From: Lachnoclostridium sp.
Lineage (GTDB): Bacteria; Bacillota; Clostridia; Lachnospirales; Lachnospiraceae
NCBI GenBank assembly: GCA_021770065.1
Contig: JAETRR010000005.1
Location: 1-64,000 of the forward strand
DNA: 64,000 bases
Reading direction: 5' to 3'
The position numbers were made by a program, and so were the translations under genes. The notes beneath the pieces are model-generated. The model did not search any database. It saw only the letters and a program-made list of their open reading frames with translations, and was not told the DNA's origin. Shown piece after piece: positions 52,987 through 61,596 of this stretch. Position 1 is the stretch's first letter. Every line of letters begins with the position of its first letter.

Positions 52987-55878
52987 CTAATCTGCAATAT
53001 TCTGTCCGGTTCCCTCGCTGGCAGTTCCGCTTATGAGCTCCTCTTCGTCAGTGAGATGGAAGTAATACTTCAAGATATCTGCCCCAAGCTCCGCTGCATT
53101 TCCGGAGGTATATCCGTTGGCAATCCGGACTGCCATGGCGATCTCAGGCTGTTCGTAAGGCGCGTAACTCACAAAGAGCGCATGGTTCGGATGGCTCTTA
53201 CTCTGCTGGGCCGTACCGGTCTTGCCTGCCAGGGTAATTCCCAGACTGTTCAGAGAAGTTGTATTCTCTGCCACCATACGCATACCGCTCTGTACCGCAT
53301 CCCAGCTGCTGTCGGAAATCTCTACCCGGTTAAAAAGCTCCGGCTCATATTTTTCAACCAGGGTCCCGTCTGTGGTCTCCAGATGGTCAAGAAGAGTCAG
53401 GTTATAGCAATTCCCCCGGTTGGCAACAGTGGCAATATACCTGGCAATATGGGATACGGAAAAGCTGTTGGTGCCCTGCCCGATGGAGGAACGCACCGGG
53501 TCAATATCGGAAATCTGAGGATCATACTCCGGAATCTCCAGCCCGGTCTTATCTCCAAGACCGAACATTCTGGCATATTTCTCCAGGGTGGAAAGGCCCC
53601 GATCCGTTGAATAGGTATTGGTTGTTCTTCCTCCTGCCAGCCGGTAGCCTACCTCGTAAAAAAAGTAGTTACAGGAATCCCGGATAGCTGTACTTACATT
53701 TTCGTCTCCGTGATGCCCGCCGTACTGGTTGTAGATCCAGCAGGTAGGCGGACGATCCGTGACATCCGTAAAAATGCCTCTTCCGTAAATATTCTCTGTC
53801 ACGGAGATTGCCCCCTCCTCCAGTCCCGCCACGGCGACCACCGGCTTAAAGGTGGAACCGGGAGCCAGATTTTCCTGTGTGGCCCGGTTTACAAAGGGCG
53901 ATGACAAATCCTGCTGGAGGCTGCCAAAGTATGCGGAATCCATCACATTGGTCAAACGGTTGTTGTCATAGCTCGGATAAGTGACGCAGGCCAGCGTCTG
54001 CCCTGTATTCACATCCACTATCACCACGCCCGCACTGCAGGGTTCCAATGCCAGCTGTGCCGGTGTGATCTCCAGATTCCGGATCTTTTCAATCATAAAA
54101 TTGTACGCGCTGAGCTGATTCGTATTCAATCTGGAAATTGTTTCCTCATCATATTCTAACACACCTTGCTCATATAATAAAAGAGAAATTTCTTTTCCTG
54201 TCACAAGATCGTCCAAAATCATATATTTGTAGAGCATTCTTGAGAAGGTATCGTCCTCCATCAGATATTCCTGTATATATTCCAGAACAGACTGGTATAT
54301 CTCCTGGGAGTCCAGATAAGGATTATCCCCGGAAATCTTAGTCACATCAATCCAGTTCATGGAAATGGCATACTTAAGATACTCCTGGAGGCTGATTACC
54401 TCATCGGTTGTCCAGGCTGTATAAGTGGGATCTGACGTGTCTACCTCACTTCCCATCAATACCTGGTTTTCTCCCATCAGCACATCGGATACCAGGTAGC
54501 TCATATAGTTCATCATTTCCTTGGAAAGGTTCTGATAAGCCGTGGGATTTTCCATATTAAGCTCCGACAGAATCGCGGCTATGGCGCTTTCCCGTTTGCC
54601 GAGGAAACGTTCATAGATGCTCCGCTCCAGCTCCGACGCATCTTCGCCCGAAAATCTTGTAATGTCAAGAATATGATTCTCAATGAGCGCATAGTATACA
54701 TCATAAACGGGAATACGGATCTTTTCCGCGCTGGCGCCCGGCCCCGGCACATACTCCTTCATATTGTCAATTTTGCTGATGAGAATCCCCGCAAGCTTCT
54801 GCTCAATCAAATTATAAACGGCTATCTGCAGATCCTTATCTATTGTCAGATATACATTATTGCCGGGAACCGGATCCTTGCTCTCTATAACCTCGAGCAC
54901 CCGTCCCACGCTGTCCACATACATCTTCTCATAGCCCTTGGAGCCCTGAAGCTGAAGCTCCATATACTGTTCAATTCCCGCCTTTCCCACAATATCGTTG
55001 AGCTCATAATCCGGATTCTCTGCCAGAAGGGCATCCAGTTCTTCCTGGGAAGCTTTTCCGATATAACCTATGACGGAAGAAAAGTACTCGCTGTCCGGAT
55101 AAATCCGGCGGCTGCTCTGGGCGATATCCGCTCCCTGGAGGCTGTCCTGATTCTCCAGCACGGCGGCTACCGTCTCCTCTGACACATTGACGGCCACGGT
55201 AGTTGCCACGTAGCGCTTATAGCTGTTGGAAGCCATGGAATAGCGGATGGTAGCTATCTTAAGCCGTTCTTCCGGCGTATAGCCGGATACCGTAAGTCCG
55301 TAATCCGCCTGCTCTTTTTCCGTGTAGGACGACTTGATGCCGTAGCGTTCCTCGCAGAGATACTCCATGACTGCCCCGGCATCCGCCAGCTCCTCTTCTG
55401 CTGTAAGGTCGCTGATCTTAGTTTTCCCATAAACATCCGCTTTCAGACGCAGAAGCGCATTTCCCTCCAAGGAAAAACTGTATTTCCCGTTTTCATAGAC
55501 AATCCCCAGATCATTGACTACCTGATCCCCATTCTTCTCAATCAGACGGATCAGCTGGTAAATGATCTCGTTAAGCTTCGCATTCTTGGTCTTATTGTTG
55601 GGATAAGTACCGTTGTCCTGAATCGTTACGGAATATGAGATCTCACTGTAGGCCAGCACATTCCCATTCCGATCATAAATATCCCCCCGTGTACTGGTTA
55701 AGGATAGTTCGCGCTCTGTCATCAGGGAAAAAGTTTTCTGGTATTCATCTCCCTTTACAATCTGCAGATAAAACACTCTCTGAAGCAGAACGGCAAACAT
55801 TGCTGCAAATACAGTCATCAAGAGAAAAATTCTTGATTTTATTATATTCCACAAAACTTCTCTGATATCTCTAAACAA
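52987..55878 (-). CDS. mrdA: Penicillin-binding protein 2, unusually long
   Basis: 963-residue class B penicillin-binding protein, the transpeptidase partner of RodA. One N-terminal membrane segment (about 15-38), a dimerisation domain, and a C-terminal transpeptidase with nucleophile Ser675 in PGSTFKP and KTGTAQQS near residue 900. It is longer than the usual 600-720 residues because of about 240 mainly helical residues (roughly 365-605) placed just before the transpeptidase fold. The start is TTG behind GAGGAGC, overlapping the end of mreD's ribosome binding context. Confidence 0.93.
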   Translation of the reverse strand: MFRDIREVLWNIIKSRIFLLMTVFAAMFAVLLQRVFYLQIVKGDEYQKTFSLMTERELSLTSTRGDIYDRNGNVLAYSEISYSVTIQDNGTYPNNKTKNAKLNEIIYQLIRLIEKNGDQVVNDLGIVYENGKYSFSLEGNALLRLKADVYGKTKISDLTAEEELADAGAVMEYLCEERYGIKSSYTEKEQADYGLTVSGYTPEERLKIATIRYSMASNSYKRYVATTVAVNVSEETVAAVLENQDSLQGADIAQSSRRIYPDSEYFSSVIGYIGKASQEELDALLAENPDYELNDIVGKAGIEQYMELQLQGSKGYEKMYVDSVGRVLEVIESKDPVPGNNVYLTIDKDLQIAVYNLIEQKLAGILISKIDNMKEYVPGPGASAEKIRIPVYDVYYALIENHILDITRFSGEDASELERSIYERFLGKRESAIAAILSELNMENPTAYQNLSKEMMNYMSYLVSDVLMGENQVLMGSEVDTSDPTYTAWTTDEVISLQEYLKYAISMNWIDVTKISGDNPYLDSQEIYQSVLEYIQEYLMEDDTFSRMLYKYMILDDLVTGKEISLLLYEQGVLEYDEETISRLNTNQLSAYNFMIEKIRNLEITPAQLALEPCSAGVVIVDVNTGQTLACVTYPSYDNNRLTNVMDSAYFGSLQQDLSSPFVNRATQENLAPGSTFKPVVAVAGLEEGAISVTENIYGRGIFTDVTDRPPTCWIYNQYGGHHGDENVSTAIRDSCNYFFYEVGYRLAGGRTTNTYSTDRGLSTLEKYARMFGLGDKTGLEIPEYDPQISDIDPVRSSIGQGTNSFSVSHIARYIATVANRGNCYNLTLLDHLETTDGTLVEKYEPELFNRVEISDSSWDAVQSGMRMVAENTTSLNSLGITLAGKTGTAQQSKSHPNHALFVSYAPYEQPEIAMAVRIANGYTSGNAAELGADILKYYFHLTDEEELISGTASEGTGQNIAD

Positions 55879-55880
55879 TC

Positions 55881-56447
55881 CTACGGCTCCTCTATATTAT
55901 TATCTGTCTGCCCTGTCATTCCCGATGCAGTATAGTAATCCCTTATAGATTCTCCTCCCAGGCGGTCCAGAAGCCCGTTAAACTTCTGAATGGGCCGGTA
56001 CAAAAGAATCGTCAGTGCCACTGTGTAAATCAGCTCCGGCAGAATAATATGGATAAAATAATAGCCGAACTCAAACTTACTGCGCATCAGAAACATAAAA
56101 AAGTAAACACTTAAGCCATAGACCAGCTCGCTTAAAGCTATCCAGACCATGGGCAGCTTGATATCCTCATCATAAAAAACCATATGAAACAGACCGCTCC
56201 CATACCCCAGAAACATATACAAAAGGGCATAAAACCCCAGCAGGCTTCCAAAGAAAATATCCAGCAGCAGGCCGCAGAAAAATCCGATTACCAGCCCTTC
56301 CCTCTCCCCTCTCATAAATCCCAGGGATGAAGTCACAATCAGAAGAAGGTTGGGTGAAATGGATGCCAGGGCCAGCGCTTTAAACACGGTACATTGAAGA
56401 ATAAAGCATACCATGATCAAAAGTGCAGTTACCAGCTTTTGTTTCAT
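55881..56447 (-). CDS. mreD: Rod shape-determining protein MreD
   Basis: 188-residue membrane protein with about six segments linking MreC to the elongation machinery. ATG at 56447 (MKQKLVTALLIM) is the family-like start; the frame continues upstream into the family-1 repeat. It is separated from mreC by that repeat, copy D, although the two genes are usually adjacent. Confidence 0.88.
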   Translation of the reverse strand: MKQKLVTALLIMVCFILQCTVFKALALASISPNLLLIVTSSLGFMRGEREGLVIGFFCGLLLDIFFGSLLGFYALLYMFLGYGSGLFHMVFYDEDIKLPMVWIALSELVYGLSVYFFMFLMRSKFEFGYYFIHIILPELIYTVALTILLYRPIQKFNGLLDRLGGESIRDYYTASGMTGQTDNNIEEP

Positions 56448-56462
56448 ATAATAGATCCCATT

Positions 56463-56567
56463 CCAGTTCCGCACATATCAATCTGTACCCTTTAACCTAG
56501 ATGTATTTCCGGCCGCAGAAGCATCCGTCCGTAAATCCATCTGGGTACTGTTTGATATGTGCTGTTT
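56463..56567. repeat. Family-1 palindromic leader repeat, copy D, inside the mre operon
   Basis: Bounded by CCAGTTCCG and CTGTTTT. The outer stem GCACATATCAA (56471-56481) pairs with TTGATATGTGC (56552-56562), unlike the stem of copies A-C yet fully paired. GTACCC/GGGTAC continues the stem. It lies between mreC and mreD, so it is transcribed within the operon. Confidence 0.88.
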
Positions 56568-56569
56568 TC

Positions 56570-56600
56570 CAGTTCCGCACTGTTTGAGCAGTGCTGTTTT
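56570..56600. repeat. Mini family-1 unit in tandem with copy D
   Basis: CAGTTCCG, then a 6-bp stem GCACTG-TTTGAG-CAGTGC, then CTG and five T. It has the same boundaries as family 1 with a minimal stem. Confidence 0.75.
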
Positions 56601-56620
56601 TGTATGTTCCAAAGCGCCGT

Positions 56621-57472
56621 TTACTCTACAACCTGTTTCAGGTCTGTAATGACAAGTACTGTGTGGAGGTGTTCAAAATCCACCGCCGGCGTCAGTGTGC
56701 CGGACTTTGTCAGATTGTTGGAATCCATGTCAAGTTCATTCACATATCCAATCAGTATCCCCTCGTGATACCGGTCGCTGACATGGGAGGTCACTATCTT
56801 CTCCCCTATGGCAATCTGATCATCCGGATCTTTGAGTTCCTCCAGACGGATAAAACCCTCATTCATCAGCTGCAGATCTCCTTTTACAAAGCACAGATCC
56901 GAAGTGGAAAGGGTCTTGGCGCTTATATTGCTCAAATCATCAATGATGGAACGGACCTGGGCCCAGTTATCGCCTGCCTTTGTGACGATTCCCACCAGGC
57001 CGCTGCCGGCAATGACATTCATGCCCTCGTCCACTCCGTCCTCTTTCCCTTTATCAATCACAAAGGTATTGAACCAGTTTCCTCCGTCCGTGGCAATAAT
57101 GTTAGCCGCCACCTTATTGAAATTCCCGTAGGTCTGATCCAGCTCATACAGCTCTTCCAGCTGCGCCAGACGGTACTGATTCTGAGTAAGAAGGCTGTTT
57201 TCCATAGTGAGCTCATCTACCATATCCTGCAGTTCCCGGTTATGTGCCTGGACTGCCGCCAGATCCTCCAGCGTATCCTTCTTTTCCCTCAGCCAGCCGC
57301 CGACTCCGTTAAGGCCCTGTTCAAAGGGTACAAAAATATAACCGGCAGCCCTGCCTAGCTCAGTGCCCCCCAGCCCTGTGCTGTAGGACACAAACATAAG
57401 AATCACACACAGGGCCGCAAGTACCGCAAATATATATTTAGTGGGTATGGAAAAATGGTTTCGTTTTTTCAT
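56621..57472 (-). CDS. mreC: Rod shape-determining protein MreC
   Basis: 283-residue bitopic membrane protein. One membrane segment (about 12-32), a coiled coil (about 60-105), then a beta-rich extracellular core (GLVGIVTKAGDNWAQVRSIID) typical of MreC. It bridges MreB to PBP2/RodA. Confidence 0.92.
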   Translation of the reverse strand: MKKRNHFSIPTKYIFAVLAALCVILMFVSYSTGLGGTELGRAAGYIFVPFEQGLNGVGGWLREKKDTLEDLAAVQAHNRELQDMVDELTMENSLLTQNQYRLAQLEELYELDQTYGNFNKVAANIIATDGGNWFNTFVIDKGKEDGVDEGMNVIAGSGLVGIVTKAGDNWAQVRSIIDDLSNISAKTLSTSDLCFVKGDLQLMNEGFIRLEELKDPDDQIAIGEKIVTSHVSDRYHEGILIGYVNELDMDSNNLTKSGTLTPAVDFEHLHTVLVITDLKQVVE

Positions 57473-57484
57473 AGTGCACCCGAA

Positions 57485-58492
57485 TTAATTGAAAACCTGT
57501 TCCTTCGTGTCAAAGGTCAGACTGCGGAACTCTTTCTCCTTAATGACACGTTCCAGGCCTCTTGCAACACATTCCTCCGGCCTGTCTACCATATTGACAC
57601 GGATGTTGGTTGCCCTGGCAATCTGTTCATCCAGACCCTTGAGATTCGCCACACCGCCCGTAAGGTAAATGCCGTTGCGGATTATGTCCACGCCGAGCTC
57701 CGGCGGCGTGCGCTCCAGAATCATCTTGATGGCATCCACGATAGACTTTAACTGCTCGGAAATAGCCTTTGCCACAAAGTCCGCCGTTATCTCCAGAAGC
57801 GCCGGAAGCCCCAGTGCCATATTGCGGCCGCAGATCTCACGCTTTGCCTCTGTGTTGCCCGGCATATAGCCCAGTTCATTTTTCAGGATTTCAGCCGTCT
57901 TATTGCCGATAAAGTAGCCATATTCCCTGCGGATAGCACTGGAAATCGCTTCATCTATCTTATTTCCGCCCGTTTTAATCAGCTTGCTTGTTACGGTTCC
58001 TCCCAGAGAGAGAATTGAGATCTCTGTGGTATCTGCTCCCACATCGACCACCATAACGCCCTGTGCCTGGGTCACATCCAGGCCGAGACCGAGGCCTGCT
58101 GCCACCGGCTTGTCAATCATCTGGATATTCTTGGACTTCAGCCCCGTCCCCTGAATCAACGTAGTAAACACACGATCCTGGACATCTGTAGGCAGAGCAA
58201 CCAGAAACTCTGCACCCTTTAGATTCCCTTTGGTATGGGATTCAAGAAAAGCCCTTAAGAAATCCTGCATATAAGTAATGCTTGCCACCGTACCAAAAGA
58301 CATGGGATAGAGCACCTCAATATTGGCGGGCGCTTTCTCATGCATATCAAAGGCTTCATCCCCATAGGCGATCATCCCCTTCTTTTCCTCAATGGCTACC
58401 ATATTTTTTTCACAGTAAATGGTATCGCTCTCCCTACTGTAGATTTTGATACTGCTCGTTCCAAAGTCACATCCAAAACTCTGTGCAGGCAT
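57485..58492 (-). CDS. mreB: Rod shape-determining actin homologue MreB
   Basis: 335-residue actin-like ATPase. The phosphate-1 loop is GCDFGTSSIKIY, phosphate-2 VVDVGADTTEISIL, the adenosine motif YLTGGVANLKGLDE, with DKPVAAGLGLGLD between. It is more diverged than classical MreB but keeps all nucleotide motifs and the operon position. The start follows GAGAGGAAAACGAA. Confidence 0.92.
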   Translation of the reverse strand: MPAQSFGCDFGTSSIKIYSRESDTIYCEKNMVAIEEKKGMIAYGDEAFDMHEKAPANIEVLYPMSFGTVASITYMQDFLRAFLESHTKGNLKGAEFLVALPTDVQDRVFTTLIQGTGLKSKNIQMIDKPVAAGLGLGLDVTQAQGVMVVDVGADTTEISILSLGGTVTSKLIKTGGNKIDEAISSAIRREYGYFIGNKTAEILKNELGYMPGNTEAKREICGRNMALGLPALLEITADFVAKAISEQLKSIVDAIKMILERTPPELGVDIIRNGIYLTGGVANLKGLDEQIARATNIRVNMVDRPEECVARGLERVIKEKEFRSLTFDTKEQVFN

Positions 58493-58516
58493 TTCGTTTT
58501 CCTCTCCTTCTTCTGT

Positions 58517-59245
58517 TCATCCGTCTGCCATGCAGGCCGCTTTTTCTTCCCGGGAATCCGGCAGAATCTTTTGTTCCCGGAGACTGCAGTAGCAGCCGTC
58601 TCCGATAATCACATGATCCAAAAGCCGTATTCCCAGAAGTTCGCCCGCATGCCAAATCCGTTTTGTGATCTGGACATCCTCTTTGCTGGGAGCGGGATCT
58701 CCGCTGGGATGATTGTGCACCAGAACCACATACACTGCATGTACCTCCAGGGCTTCCAGAAAAATCTCCCGGGGCGATGCCGGGGATGCATTCACTGTCC
58801 CCTTAAACATCAGCTTTTCTTTCAAAAGCCGGTTTCTCGTATCCAGAAACAGTACAATCAGCTGTTCCTGTTCCTGATAACGCAGCTCTTCCATAAAGTA
58901 ATCGGCGATAGTCTCCGGGGCTGCAAAGCAGAGCCGTTCTCCTGCTGCAGCCTTTGCCATCCTTGCCGCCAGCTCTGCGGCGCATTTCATCTGCACCGCT
59001 TTTACCTTTCCCACTCCCCGAAGCTTTAAAAGCCGCTCCAGAGGAATCCGGCCGAGCCCTGTCAGCCCCTGATACCCGGGCAGGCTTAAGATCCGGCCTG
59101 CCAGTTCGCCGGCCGTCTCTCCTACTGTCCCCGTCCGCAGCAGCACTGCCAGCAGCTCCCTGTCCGACAATGCCCCGGCTCCGCGGGACAGACACTTCTC
59201 ATAAGGCCGTTCGCCCTCATATAGCTCCTTCATAGTTGCCTTCAT
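58517..59245 (-). CDS. radC: RadC family JAB-domain protein
   Basis: 242-residue protein with an N-terminal helix-hairpin-helix region (LTGLGRIPLERLLKLRGVGK) and a C-terminal JAMM/MPN metal site (LVHNHPSGDPAPSKED). It is named for a doubtful DNA-repair role; the true function is not known. Its position before mreB is conserved in Firmicutes. Confidence 0.92.
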   Translation of the reverse strand: MKATMKELYEGERPYEKCLSRGAGALSDRELLAVLLRTGTVGETAGELAGRILSLPGYQGLTGLGRIPLERLLKLRGVGKVKAVQMKCAAELAARMAKAAAGERLCFAAPETIADYFMEELRYQEQEQLIVLFLDTRNRLLKEKLMFKGTVNASPASPREIFLEALEVHAVYVVLVHNHPSGDPAPSKEDVQITKRIWHAGELLGIRLLDHVIIGDGCYCSLREQKILPDSREEKAACMADG

Positions 59246-59333
59246 CCGATTCTTCCTTCCCGCTCTCCAGGCAGTCCGTTCTCCGGTTCCGGCAGCTGCA
59301 GATATTCACACAGCTTTACGGTGATTGCAGTTC

Positions 59334-59585
59334 TTAAAGCTTTCGATAAATAATGATTGCAAGCACAACACCGATAATGCTGGCAATGGAAATCTGAATT
59401 GTCAGGCCGAAGGTCAGCACCAGCAGACCCAGATCCAGGACAACGGGACTTTCCAGCCCGAAACTTTGTCCATAATTCAGCCAGCTTAAGCCTGATACAT
59501 TCGCTGTCAGCATCCCGATAAATCCTCCCAGGACAATCCCTGACAGCAGCATAATCAGGAGCACCCAGCCATTTTTCGACTTCAT
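59334..59585 (-). CDS. Small membrane protein, DUF4321 family
   Basis: 83-residue protein with two membrane segments (about 7-28 and 52-80) and a short loop (YGQSFGLESPVVLDLG). The family is known from clostridia at this position before radC/mreB and has no established function. The start follows GGAGGGGTT. It is the first gene of the cell-shape operon. Confidence 0.82.
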   Translation of the reverse strand: MKSKNGWVLLIMLLSGIVLGGFIGMLTANVSGLSWLNYGQSFGLESPVVLDLGLLVLTFGLTIQISIASIIGVVLAIIIYRKL

Positions 59586-59652
59586 AACCCCTCCGTCTTC
59601 TGCATCTCATCCGGGATTTTCCCGGTTTTTGTCTAGATAATTTTCTTCCATT

Positions 59653-59758
59653 CCAGTTCCGTAATATTCCCGCCGTACACCTTAGCCTAAATCAATTTCC
59701 AGCCGCTTGGGACTGTGCCTGTAAATTGATTTGTGCACGGTGGGAATATTACTGCTGG
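59653..59758. repeat. Family-1 palindromic leader repeat, copy C, in the cell-shape operon leader
   Basis: Bounded by CCAGTTCCG and CTG. The outer stem GTAATATTCCC pairs with GGGAATATTAC and continues CCGTACAC/GTGCACGG; the inner stem matches copies A and B. It lies between the operon promoter near 59800 and the DUF4321 gene, so it would form the mRNA leader. Confidence 0.9.
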
Positions 59759-59794
59759 AAACTTATTCCAATCCTTTGCATTACGTCAACTTAT

Positions 59795-59803
59795 ATAATA
59801 GCA
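59795..59803 (-). promoter_or_regulatory. Extended -10 promoter of the DUF4321-radC-mre operon
   Basis: TGC-TATTAT reads on the minus strand (-10 at 59795-59800). The -35 region is weak. The rest of 59804-59916 is AT-rich with no other clear feature. Confidence 0.5.
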
Positions 59804-59916
59804 TAAACAAAATCACTTGTATAGTGAAGAAATCTTAAGTTTTTCTATGATTTTTCGTCATATTTTAACAGCATTATACATATATTGTAAATTCTTTAAA
59901 GCCGGACCGGAAGCAG

Positions 59917-61536
59917 TCATCCTCTTAAATTTTCCGCTGCATACCGCATAATCACTGCCTCCGCTGTCCTGACACCGTCCATGGCCGCGGAAGTGATTCC
60001 TCCGGCATAGCCGGCACCCTCGCCGCAGGGATATAAGCCGCCCGCCGCGCTCTCCATATTCTCATTTCTGGGAATCCGCACCGGCGAGGAGGTGCGGCTC
60101 TCCACACCGCTTAAAACGGCATCCCCTCTGGTAAAGCCCGGCAGAATCTGCTCACAGCCCAGAATTCCTTCCTTAAGAGCCTCCTTAAGCTCCTCCGGGA
60201 AAATCCCTCCCACGTCACCGAATGTCCATGCCCCTTTCACAGAGGGCTCCACATTTCCAAGGCCTTTACTTGCCGTCCCTTTCTGAAAATCCTTAAGAAG
60301 CTGCACGGGTATACGGCCCTCACCGGCCCTGAAAGCGGCTGTTTCAAGCTTTCTCTGAAACTCTATGCCGGCAAGCACATCCGTGCTTTCAAAATCTTTC
60401 GGGCCCACGGTCACTACCATTGCGCTGTTGGCATTTCTTCCGTCTCTGGCCTGATAACTCATACCGTTTACCGCCAGTGAGCCTTTTTCAGAGGACGCAT
60501 TGACCACATAGCCGCCGGGACACATGCAGAAAGAATAAACGCCGCGTCCGCCGGAAACCTTCCTCGTAAGTTTATAGGAAGCGGCGGGAAGCTCCTTTAA
60601 ATAGTCTGTCCCGTATTGGCTTAAATTAATCATTTCCTGTGGATGCTCGATGCGGACACCCACGGCAAAGGGCTTCTGTTCCATGGGGATTCCCTTTTCC
60701 TTCAGCATTTGAAAGGTATCCCTTGCGCTGTGGCCGGGCGCCAGGATAAGAACGTCCGTCTTAAGCTCATAGCTTTCTTCCCTTCCGTCACGTCTGTGCT
60801 CCACACGGATGCCCTCTACCCTGTCCTCTTTAAGGACAATATCCGTCATCCGGTGCTCAAACCGGAACTGTCCTCCCAGATCTTCTATCCGGCGGCGTAT
60901 ATTCTCCACAATATCTATGAGAAGATCCGTCCCCAGATGCGGCTTGTTCTGCCAGAGAATCTCCTCCGGGGCACCGGCCTCCACAAAGGCCTTAAGCACC
61001 AGACGATTTCGGCCGGCCGTGTCCTTTACCAGCGTATTGAGCTTCCCGTCGGAAAAAGTTCCGGCTCCGCCCTCTCCGAACTGGACATTGGAGTTAAGCT
61101 CTAACTGCCCTGTACTCCAAAAATGCTCCACCAGCTTTTTCCGCTCCTGCGCCGTCTTTCCCCTCTCCAGAATAATGGGGCAGTAACCGCCTTTTGCCAG
61201 TATCAGGCCGCAGAAAAGTCCGGCAGGGCCGCTGCCCACTATTACCGGAGGACTGTAAAGGGGTTCTCTCCCCGGCTGCGGCAATTGATAAGAACAGATT
61301 TCCGCCCTGGATGCTTTTGGATTCCCTGCCCGCTTTAATACACGTTCTTCCCCGCGCACCTGCACGTCTACGGTGTAAACATATTGGACAGGCTTTTTTC
61401 TGGCATCGATGGATTGTCTGCGAAGCTCATAGCAGAGCAGGCTTTCTCTGGAAATCTTAAGCTCCCGGCACAGCTTCTGCTCCAATTCTTCCTTTGTATG
61501 GCCTGCGGCCAGCTTTACTTGTTGTATACGTATCAT
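59917..61536 (-). CDS. FAD-dependent protein (COG2509 type), long form
   Basis: 539-residue flavoprotein. An N-terminal domain of about 90 residues precedes the FAD-binding motif VIVGSGPAGLFCGLIL. FSDGKLNTLVKD, NVEPSVKGAWTFGDVGGIFP and YPCGEGAGYAGGITSAAMDG follow. It is related to the 469-residue protein at 9069 but carries the extra N-terminal domain. Substrate unknown. The start follows AATAGGAATATCGATT, again preceded by a hairpin (CCCGGC/GCCGGG at about 61561). Confidence 0.87.
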   Translation of the reverse strand: MIRIQQVKLAAGHTKEELEQKLCRELKISRESLLCYELRRQSIDARKKPVQYVYTVDVQVRGEERVLKRAGNPKASRAEICSYQLPQPGREPLYSPPVIVGSGPAGLFCGLILAKGGYCPIILERGKTAQERKKLVEHFWSTGQLELNSNVQFGEGGAGTFSDGKLNTLVKDTAGRNRLVLKAFVEAGAPEEILWQNKPHLGTDLLIDIVENIRRRIEDLGGQFRFEHRMTDIVLKEDRVEGIRVEHRRDGREESYELKTDVLILAPGHSARDTFQMLKEKGIPMEQKPFAVGVRIEHPQEMINLSQYGTDYLKELPAASYKLTRKVSGGRGVYSFCMCPGGYVVNASSEKGSLAVNGMSYQARDGRNANSAMVVTVGPKDFESTDVLAGIEFQRKLETAAFRAGEGRIPVQLLKDFQKGTASKGLGNVEPSVKGAWTFGDVGGIFPEELKEALKEGILGCEQILPGFTRGDAVLSGVESRTSSPVRIPRNENMESAAGGLYPCGEGAGYAGGITSAAMDGVRTAEAVIMRYAAENLRG

Positions 61537-61596
61537 AATCGATATTCCTATTCTGGTTTCCCGGCTTCCGGCCGGGCGCCGCCGTCTCTTTTTTCG

